The notes under the pieces: model-generated
Database searches by the model: none
The model's input: the letters and a program-made list of their open reading frames with translations, nothing else
Told to the model about the DNA's origin: nothing
Shown here: positions 1-5,077 of the stretch, one piece after another
Layout: every line of letters begins with the position of its first letter
How positions within the stretch are numbered: position 1 is the first letter of the stretch
Program-made: the position numbers and the translations under genes
Assembly: GCA_024280675.1 (NCBI GenBank)
Contig: JAJRPT010000151.1
Location: 1-8,351, forward strand
Length of the DNA: 8,351 nt
Reading direction: 5' to 3'
DNA from: Bacteroidota bacterium
Lineage (GTDB): Bacteria > Bacteroidota > Ignavibacteria > Kapaibacteriales > UBA2268

Positions 1-15
1 GCTGACTTTCTGCAT
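1..15 (-). CDS. Possible start of a further gene, cut by the left edge
   Basis: On the minus strand an ATG lies at 15-13, six bases after the stop codon of the chorismate mutase gene, and opens a frame reading M-Q-K-V-S before the window ends. The close spacing would fit a third gene of the same operon. Only five codons are visible and there is no clear Shine-Dalgarno sequence before it (neighbouring starts also lack one), so neither coding status nor function can be judged. A chance ATG is quite possible. Confidence 0.2.
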
Positions 16-21
16 AAAATA

Positions 22-300
22 TTATTTAAGTACATTTCTTTTTGTTAGAGATGTGCTTTTTTTTACTTCATCCAAAATATTAGAATATATGCTCCTTAGA
101 GATTTTGGGGGAAGATTGGAGGTTTTTGTTAGTCGTGAAATAATCTCTTCTTCTCTTTTTGGGTCATATACTTTTTCTGAATGTGATTCCTTGATGTCAA
201 TTATTTTACCGGAAATCAGAAATCTTTCTGATAATAATTGAATTATTTTATCATCGAGTAAATCAATTTCTTTGCGTAATATTTTAATTTGTTCTTGCAT
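22..300 (-). CDS. aroQ: Chorismate mutase, AroQ class, stand-alone
   Basis: A 92-residue all-helical protein of the AroQ chorismate mutase family, which rearranges chorismate to prephenate in the cytoplasm, the branch-point step towards phenylalanine and tyrosine. Visible family features are the first helix with LRKEIDLLDDKIIQLLSER (Arg9, and Arg26 matching the second active-site Arg), Lys37 at the position of E. coli Lys39, and VYDPKRE with Asp46 and Arg49 matching Asp48 and Arg51. Length is normal for a monofunctional enzyme; there is no fused prephenate dehydratase, dehydrogenase or DAHP synthase domain. In the last helix Val79 and Thr83 sit where Ser84 and Gln88 are usual, so activity may be altered. 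The ATG overlaps the 3' end of the U32 gene by 17 bases, and an AAAGG about 10 bases before it lies inside that gene, which suggests translational coupling. Family call is confident; catalytic competence less so. Confidence 0.85.
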   Translation of the reverse strand: MQEQIKILRKEIDLLDDKIIQLLSERFLISGKIIDIKESHSEKVYDPKREEEIISRLTKTSNLPPKSLRSIYSNILDEVKKSTSLTKRNVLK

Positions 301-1567
301 TCAAGCTATACCTTTTTTCTGGAATACGACCCGAGGGAATTAATTTATAAAGCTCATCATTTTTACGTACCCTCTCTGCCACAGCAAAGGTGAACACATT
401 GCCCTTCTTCACAATCTCTACAGGCTTTAACTCTGCATCTCGAATATCTTTGGCTATTGCCTCCACCGTCCCGCTGGTTGACCCGATGATTAGAACTTCT
501 GTGTTTTGTTCAAGGTCTTGCGACTCAATTTTGAATTCGGCTACTCCAATCTTTGAGAAATAATTTGTGACTTTGCCCAAATAAACTTTCTTTTTCCTTG
601 CCTTCGAACCTGGTGAATCTGTCCATTGACCAAGCTTTCTACCCAGATAATAGTTTTCCCAGAAACCACGGTTGAAAACTTCTTCGAGTTTAGATTTTAA
701 TCTCACCTTGTGTTCATCGGTGTAGTTGCCACTTAAATAAAGATCGACTGCCTCCCTGTAGCACTCAGTTGTTCGTTTGACGTATTCGGGCGAACGACCA
801 CGCCCTTCAATCTTGAGTATACTTACGCCTGCCTCCAAAATCTCATCAATAAATTCAATCGTGCAAAGATCCTTTGGAGACATAATATATTGATTATCAA
901 TCTCAAGCTCAGTGTCTGAGCCCTTCTCCTTGACCGTGTAAGATTTGCGACATTGTTGGGTGCATTCACCACGGTTTGCCGATTTTGTGTTATGGTGGAG
1001 CGACAAATAACATTTTCCAGAAACAGCCATGCACAAGGCCCCGTGGACAAAAGCCTCTAGGCGAACTAGCTCACCCGAAGGACCTTTAATATTTTGCTTT
1101 TGAATCTCATCATATATTTCTCTGATTTGAACTAAATTGAGTTCACGAGCAAGCACCATCACATCGGAAAACATTGAATAGAATTTTATGGCTTCAATGT
1201 TTGATATGTTTGCTTGGGTGGAAATATGAAGAGGCATCTGAACTGAGTGACAATATCCAATTACGGCTTGATCTGAACCGATTACAGCAGTGATACCTGC
1301 AACTTTGGCAGAGTCTATAATTTTTCTCATCAAATCAATGTCATCATCGTAAATCACAGTGTTTACAGTCAGATAGGAGTTTGCCGAGTATTCTTTGCAA
1401 CGCCTTGCAATCTCTTCGAGATCATTAATTGTGAAGTTGTTAGATGACTTTGCCCGCATATTAAGCCCTTCAATTCCGAAGTATACAGAGCTTGCACCTG
1501 ATTTAAGAGCAGACATCATCGAAGAAAAATCACCCGCAGGTGACATTATTTCTATTTTAGTGTTCAT
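284..1567 (-). CDS. trhP: U32-family protein, probable tRNA uridine-34 5-hydroxylation protein TrhP (YegQ/YrrO-like)
   Basis: A 427-residue member of the family still often annotated as peptidase U32 or collagenase-like. The N-terminus (EIMSPAGDF, then a region of alternating strands and helices to about residue 260) is the usual U32 TIM-barrel-like part. The family signature is complete at residues 171-189, from Glu171 through Cys179 and Gly184 to Cys186. Cys202 and Cys206 follow in the RGECTQQC segment, giving the four-cysteine set thought to hold an iron-sulfur cluster. SPKDLC at 230-235 and LKIEGRGRSPEYV from 251 are also typical. Residues from about 325 to 415 form a small beta-rich C-terminal domain as in TrhP. 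Length matches B. subtilis YrrO and E. coli TrhP, and is much shorter than RlhA. Known role of TrhP: an early step of ho5U34 formation in tRNA, reported to depend on prephenate and Fe-S assembly. The overlapping chorismate mutase gene fits that need. A different RNA substrate cannot be excluded. Confidence 0.85.
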   Translation of the reverse strand: MNTKIEIMSPAGDFSSMMSALKSGASSVYFGIEGLNMRAKSSNNFTINDLEEIARRCKEYSANSYLTVNTVIYDDDIDLMRKIIDSAKVAGITAVIGSDQAVIGYCHSVQMPLHISTQANISNIEAIKFYSMFSDVMVLARELNLVQIREIYDEIQKQNIKGPSGELVRLEAFVHGALCMAVSGKCYLSLHHNTKSANRGECTQQCRKSYTVKEKGSDTELEIDNQYIMSPKDLCTIEFIDEILEAGVSILKIEGRGRSPEYVKRTTECYREAVDLYLSGNYTDEHKVRLKSKLEEVFNRGFWENYYLGRKLGQWTDSPGSKARKKKVYLGKVTNYFSKIGVAEFKIESQDLEQNTEVLIIGSTSGTVEAIAKDIRDAELKPVEIVKKGNVFTFAVAERVRKNDELYKLIPSGRIPEKRYSLNARTN

Positions 1568-1604
1568 AAATAAATGTTCTTTCTTGAGGTTTTGGAAAAG
1601 ACAA

Positions 1605-1612
1605 CAAAAATA
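1605..1612 (-). promoter_or_regulatory. Candidate Bacteroidetes-type -7 box upstream of trhP
   Basis: Read on the minus strand this is TATTTTTG, an exact match to the TAnnTTTG -7 consensus of Bacteroidetes promoters, lying 37 bases before the trhP ATG. No good TTTG -33 box stands at the usual distance upstream of it, so the call rests on one element in AT-rich DNA. Confidence 0.35.
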
Positions 1613-1694
1613 CGAATTTTAATATTTAGCTTTAAGTTTATTAATATTTAATTGAAAGTGAAAATTTGAAATAGGGAAAAGTAATAAAAATTTG

Positions 1695-1702
1695 TATATT
1701 TG
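1695..1702 (+). promoter_or_regulatory. Candidate Bacteroidetes-type -7 box upstream of the small winged-helix gene
   Basis: TATATTTG matches TAnnTTTG exactly and lies 40 bases before the ATG at 1743. A TTTG at 1665-1668 is the nearest -33-like element, but the 26-base gap is longer than usual. It faces away from the matching box at 1605-1612, so this spacer probably carries two divergent promoters. Confidence 0.4.
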
Positions 1703-1731
1703 GCTTCTCAATTAAATTAAAAAAAATAAAA

Positions 1732-1735
1732 AGGA
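1732..1735 (+). promoter_or_regulatory. Ribosome binding site of the small winged-helix gene
   Basis: AGGA within AAGGAAAG lies seven bases before the ATG at 1743. It is one of the clearer Shine-Dalgarno sequences in this window and is the main local evidence that the 57-residue frame is translated from this start. Confidence 0.6.
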
Positions 1736-1742
1736 AAGACTT

Positions 1743-1916
1743 ATGTCAAAAGAAAAAGTGTTGGAAGTGCTTAAAGAATCTGGGCAAGCAATGAAGGTTG
1801 GCGAAATTGTAGCTGCCTCTGGCTTGGATAAAAAAGATGTTGAAAAATCAATGAACAAATTGAAAAAGGAAGAACTAATAGTCTCACCCAAAAGATGTTT
1901 CTGGGAAGCTAAATAA
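1743..1916 (+). CDS. Small winged-helix DNA-binding protein (57 residues)
   Basis: The frame encodes 57 residues starting MSKEKVLEVLKESGQ and ending SPKRCFWEAK. The order is helix 1 (residues 2-14), a short helix 2 beginning KVGEIVAASG, a likely recognition helix LDKKDVEKSMNKLKKEE, then a hairpin 'wing' LIVSPKRCFWEAK. This is the minimal winged-helix fold seen in short MarR-like or DprA-C-terminal-like proteins, and similar 55-70-residue stand-alone proteins with a basic end and a KRC(F/Y) motif occur widely in anaerobes. Support for a real gene: AGGA at 1732-1735 seven bases before the ATG, a promoter-like box upstream, and a hairpin directly after the stop. It could bind DNA as a regulator or chromatin-like factor; the target is unknown. 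It stands divergent to trhP, which makes that operon one possible target, but no operator can be shown. Confidence 0.85.
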   Translation: MSKEKVLEVLKESGQAMKVGEIVAASGLDKKDVEKSMNKLKKEELIVSPKRCFWEAK

Positions 1917-1919
1917 AAA

Positions 1920-1949
1920 AAAGCCCTTACACGAAGATATAAGGGCTTT
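1920..1949. terminator. Bidirectional intrinsic terminator between convergent genes
   Basis: A perfect 10-base-pair stem, AAAGCCCTTA at 1920-1929 and TAAGGGCTTT at 1940-1949, encloses a 10-base loop. It begins four bases after the stop of the winged-helix gene and 44 bases beyond the stop of the convergent lipoprotein gene. On the minus strand the stem runs into a T-rich tract (bases 1926-1911 region read backwards), so termination of the lipoprotein transcript should be efficient. On the plus strand it is followed by CGTTTACTC, a poorer tail. Confidence 0.85.
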
Positions 1950-1993
1950 CGTTTACTCAAAAAGAGTGGGAAGGGGTAGATATAGAGAAAGAA

Positions 1994-3652
1994 TTATTTG
2001 TATCTTACACTGCTGGTCATCGCTCCCTTGGGCGAGGTGAGTAGATATATTTCTACTTCCACTAGTTCATCCTCACCGTTTGGACCACCAAAAAGAATCA
2101 AGCTAACAATGGACTGTGGGGGATATGACTCCAAACAAGCGTAACAATCAATCTCAGCTTTTAGAATTTTGTGGCACTCGTTGAGGCGGTCTACAAAAGT
2201 TTGAAGGTTTTTCTCATGCCCATAAATATCATCCTCACTCACTTCGGGAATTAAATCTGCTAACATTTTGTCTAGCAAGGGTGCGAGTAATGTTTGCTCG
2301 CTTGCATCAACGCTCTGGTGATCGGTCCAAATTGCTTCTTCCAAGGAAGAGCAACTTACTTCCCCGTCATTGGGATTATCGGTCGCCTTGTATGTGATGG
2401 AGGCAACTGTCATTGGTCCATCATCGGGCGTTGTCATCAAAACACTTGCGATTATAGTAACCCCGTCGCTGCTTATGCCGTATATCAACATCTCAGATTT
2501 GGCAGGCAGGGTTTTAATGCAGGCATAACACCCTACAAATGCTTCTAGGTTTGGACACTGGTTAATCCTAGTTGCAAGTATTTCAATATTCTTCGCATGA
2601 CCTATTGGGTCGTTGTTACTTGGGAATGGCAACAAATCACTTGCAATTTTATCTATCATGGCATAGGAAACTGGAGGATAAATAGCTATATTTTCATCAA
2701 AGAGTCCACCGTAAAGCTCTTGACAATTGACTTCCTTTGACTCGTTCCCACCGTATGGCTTTTGGGCACTAATCCAAGAAACTGTCATCGCTTCGCCTTG
2801 ATTGTCGGTTTTCATTGTTATATATTTTCTTGTGTATACTCTGTCGGAAGTTAAAATTTCTACACTGAAGACCGATTGTCCTTGGTAATATTCTGGGCAT
2901 GCGTAACAGAGTTCTTCTACTATTAAAATATCGCAATCTCTTAGTCTGGTAAGCAGAGCAGCAAAATTATCTTTGTGGTACATAGGATCCCAAGAGAGGT
3001 CATCGTTCAAAGGAAGGTCGCTTGCAATTCGGTTAATTTCTTTTGCAAGCTCTGTGTAGACCATTCTCTGCATGGTGGGGTCTTCTTGCTTAGTTTCATA
3101 AACTAAGTCTTCGAGCAAAGTACAATTGGCTGTGATTTCTTCATCTTTTTTGCCGAGTGGGTTTTCTGTAGTGATACTGATAACAAAGAGTGGCTCGCCT
3201 TGAATTACAGTATTTATTTTGACGTACACGCTTGTGTTTTGCTCATTGTCTTTTGTCTTTGCAGAAATTGAAAAGACCGAAGCACTTTGTTGGAATTTAT
3301 CGCAAGCATAACAAATTTCCACCAGCACTAAATCTTCACATTTGGAGATTCGCTCCATCAATATTTTATAATTTTCTAGGTTAGCATTTGGATTGAATTC
3401 GTCTGTTGCGGGAACTTCTGTGATTAAATCACTTGCAATTCGGTTGATTTCTTCTTTTAGTTTTAGATAATCAGAGCCAGCGGTATTTGGAGTTCCTTGA
3501 ATAATTCCGCTTGTGAGTAGCTCGCAGTTAGCAACGAAATCACCTGGGTCATTAATGCCGTCATCCCCACCGCCAATAATGTCTTCTTCTTTGACGCAAG
3601 ATGACAAAAAGATAGCCAAAGCTATAACAATGAGATATTTGTAGATTTTCAT
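1994..3652 (-). CDS. Surface lipoprotein with four tandem four-cysteine (CYAC) domains, function unknown
   Basis: A 552-residue protein that I do not recognise. The N-terminus MKIYKYLIVIALAIFLSSC is a lipoprotein signal peptide with lipobox LSSC (Cys19). The next residues, V-K-E-E-D, fit the X-K-(D/E)2-X surface-export signal described in Bacteroidetes, and a Gly/Asp-rich linker follows to about residue 40. The rest is four tandem domains (residues 42-175, 176-308, 309-432, 433-552). Each has a first Cys preceded by Asn or Ser, an IASDL-like helix, a third of the way on a (K/D/Q/E)-C-x-x-L element, then CYAC, then beta-like segments ending near MTVSxI. The only 17 cysteines are the lipobox plus four per repeat. 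There is no enzyme motif, transmembrane helix or sorting domain. GAGGA about nine bases before the ATG supports the start. The gene lies downstream of the acyl-CoA dehydrogenase gene with an 87-base gap and may be read with it. Likely a structural, binding or adhesive surface protein; that role is inference. Confidence 0.85.
   Translation of the reverse strand: MKIYKYLIVIALAIFLSSCVKEEDIIGGGDDGINDPGDFVANCELLTSGIIQGTPNTAGSDYLKLKEEINRIASDLITEVPATDEFNPNANLENYKILMERISKCEDLVLVEICYACDKFQQSASVFSISAKTKDNEQNTSVYVKINTVIQGEPLFVISITTENPLGKKDEEITANCTLLEDLVYETKQEDPTMQRMVYTELAKEINRIASDLPLNDDLSWDPMYHKDNFAALLTRLRDCDILIVEELCYACPEYYQGQSVFSVEILTSDRVYTRKYITMKTDNQGEAMTVSWISAQKPYGGNESKEVNCQELYGGLFDENIAIYPPVSYAMIDKIASDLLPFPSNNDPIGHAKNIEILATRINQCPNLEAFVGCYACIKTLPAKSEMLIYGISSDGVTIIASVLMTTPDDGPMTVASITYKATDNPNDGEVSCSSLEEAIWTDHQSVDASEQTLLAPLLDKMLADLIPEVSEDDIYGHEKNLQTFVDRLNECHKILKAEIDCYACLESYPPQSIVSLILFGGPNGEDELVEVEIYLLTSPKGAMTSSVRYK
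1997..3529 (-). repeat. Four tandem coding repeats in the lipoprotein gene
   Basis: Repeat units on the minus strand are at 3529-3128, 3127-2729, 2728-2357 and 2356-1997. The cysteine pattern is constant: C43/C105/C114/C117, C177/C240/C249/C252, C310/C366/C375/C378 and C434/C493/C503/C506, so the second-to-third gap is 9, 9, 9 and 10 residues and the last pair is always C-Y-A-C. IASDL occurs at 72-76, 209-213 and 336-340, and degenerates to MLADL at 463-467. Repeat length shortens from 134 to 120 residues. The divergence outside the motifs indicates an old duplication. Confidence 0.9.
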
Positions 3653-3739
3653 TTTAAGTGTTCCTCAATAAATTAAAATTATTTTCTTTTATAATAGACA
3701 GTTGAAACTGATTTTAGTTACACCAAACTTTAAAAAAAA

Positions 3740-4912
3740 TTAATCAAAGAATCGTTTACCATCTTTTACCATTTTCTTCAGCAGTGGGCTGGGCTGGTAT
3801 CTTTGCCCGTATGCCGATTGTAATTCCTCCAAGGTATCGACTATATTATTGGCGCCGATTTCGTCGCACCACAAGAGCAGACCTTGTGGGTAGTTCGCTC
3901 CCTTTACCATAGCTTGCTCGATGTCCTCTGGGCTTGCAATGCCGAAAAACACAAGCTCGCACGCCTCGTTGATTAGCATTGAGATTATACGACCAAAGAT
4001 AATTGCTCCCAGCTCATCATCGGCATAAGGTACAATTTCTTCCTTGTCCGTAGAATAATCATAAAAGCCATGACCAGACTTTTTGCCCAAAAGCCCAGCT
4101 TCTAAAAGCCTGAGTTGAGTGATTGATGGCTTAAAGCGAGGCGAGTAGTAGAATTGCTCAAAAATAGATTCGCTTGCTTTATAATCGACATCGTGACCAA
4201 TGCTGTCCATTTGCTCAAAGGGTCCCATCTCGAACTCGCCAAACTCCATCACAGCCCAATCGATGGTGGCAGGATCGGCCATGTTTTCCTCGAGCAATCT
4301 AAGTGCTTCCGAATAAAGGATGCGGGTGATTCGGTTTACTATAAATCCTGGTGTGTCTTTGGAGAGGACAGGTGCTTTGCCCCAATTATTCATTAGCTTG
4401 TAAGTGTTCTCTGCTACAGAGCTTTTGCTAATAAGCGAGGGTATGACCTCCACTAGAGGCATAAGTGGGATTGGGTTGAAAAAATGCAGACCCAAGAAAC
4501 GCTCTGGGTGGCGAAGAACAGAAGATATCGAAGCAATGGAAAATGAAGATGTGTTGCTGGCAATGACAGTGTCTGCTTTGACAAAATCTTCCATTTTTGA
4601 GAATACTTTTTTCTTTATGTCCAGATCTTCGATAATTGCTTCGACAACAAAGCCACATTCACGGAATCTGGGAAGGGAAGTTGTTCGCTCAATCCGCTCT
4701 TGTAATGCTGTGGATTGCTCTTCAGTAATTTCTTTTTTTTGGACAAGTGCCAACATCTTTTTTGCTAGCTTTTCTTTTGATCCTTCGAGTGCTTGTGCCT
4801 TTGAATCCACTAGAATCACTCTGTGTCCATTGACGGCTGCAAGTTCAGCGATTGCCGAACCCATTTTGCCCGCCCCTAGCACACCCACTACCGTTTCTTT
4901 GTTCAAACTCAT
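3740..4912 (-). CDS. 3-hydroxyacyl-CoA dehydrogenase (NAD-dependent, 3-hydroxybutyryl-CoA dehydrogenase type)
   Basis: A 390-residue cytoplasmic enzyme that oxidises 3-hydroxyacyl-CoA to 3-oxoacyl-CoA with NAD, or the reverse. The Rossmann domain begins GVLGAGKMGSAIAELA, with GAGKMG at 13-18 and Asp36 at the end of strand 2, which favours NAD over NADP. Catalytic residues stand exactly as spaced in the human mitochondrial enzyme: Ser122 (SNTSS), His143 (GLHFFNP), Glu155 (LVEVI) and Asn193 (GFIVNR). The first C-terminal helical domain covers about 185-287 and ends GHGFYDYS. A second, shorter copy of that helical domain follows at about 298-388, so the protein is longer than Hbd (about 280) and shorter than typical PaaH (about 475). 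No acyltransferase, hydratase or thiolase gene is adjacent, so the pathway (fatty acid, butyrate-type or phenylacetate degradation) is not shown here. AAGGAAA seven bases before the ATG supports the start. Confidence 0.93.
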   Translation of the reverse strand: MSLNKETVVGVLGAGKMGSAIAELAAVNGHRVILVDSKAQALEGSKEKLAKKMLALVQKKEITEEQSTALQERIERTTSLPRFRECGFVVEAIIEDLDIKKKVFSKMEDFVKADTVIASNTSSFSIASISSVLRHPERFLGLHFFNPIPLMPLVEVIPSLISKSSVAENTYKLMNNWGKAPVLSKDTPGFIVNRITRILYSEALRLLEENMADPATIDWAVMEFGEFEMGPFEQMDSIGHDVDYKASESIFEQFYYSPRFKPSITQLRLLEAGLLGKKSGHGFYDYSTDKEEIVPYADDELGAIIFGRIISMLINEACELVFFGIASPEDIEQAMVKGANYPQGLLLWCDEIGANNIVDTLEELQSAYGQRYQPSPLLKKMVKDGKRFFD

Positions 4913-5077
4913 TAGTTTATTTCCTTAATTAGCATTTTTTGTTAATCACATTATTTAGAAAAGAATAATTTTTATTAAATAGTAAAATAAAGGCGAGTAA
5001 AAAAACATAATTTCTTATCTTTAATTTTTAATAAATTCTCTATTTCCCAAAATATGATTATTTTTAACAAAAGCATA
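4913..5077. promoter_or_regulatory. Divergent AT-rich spacer, promoters not resolved
   Basis: This 165-base spacer separates the starts of the dehydrogenase gene (minus) and the Asp-box protein gene (plus), so it should hold a promoter in each direction. It is very AT-rich. I see no exact TAnnTTTG box on either strand and no clear hairpin or operator. The only assignable element is AAGGAAA, read on the minus strand, serving the dehydrogenase start. An in-frame alternative ATG for the plus-strand gene lies at 5054. Confidence 0.4.

Noticed and set aside
284..1567. Collagenase or peptidase function for the U32 protein
   Set aside because: The peptidase label is historical. The four-cysteine pattern and YegQ/YrrO-like length point to the RNA hydroxylation branch of the family.
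1712..1960. Minus-strand open frame of 82 codons covering the winged-helix gene
   Set aside because: It reads through the terminator hairpin and is antisense to a coherent 57-residue protein with its own ribosome binding site.
2294..2548. Plus-strand open frame of 84 codons inside the lipoprotein gene
   Set aside because: It is antisense to conserved repeats 3 and 4 and shows no family features, so it is best explained as a shadow.
3699..3710. Palindrome CAGTTGAAACTG upstream of the lipoprotein gene
   Set aside because: Two 5-base arms with a 2-base spacer are expected by chance at this length, and there is no second copy or promoter box next to it to support an operator.
4404..4928. Plus-strand open frame of 174 codons opposite the dehydrogenase gene
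   Set aside because: It lies wholly antisense to a gene with intact catalytic motifs, has no recognisable domain and is Ser/Thr/Phe-rich in the manner of an antisense reading.
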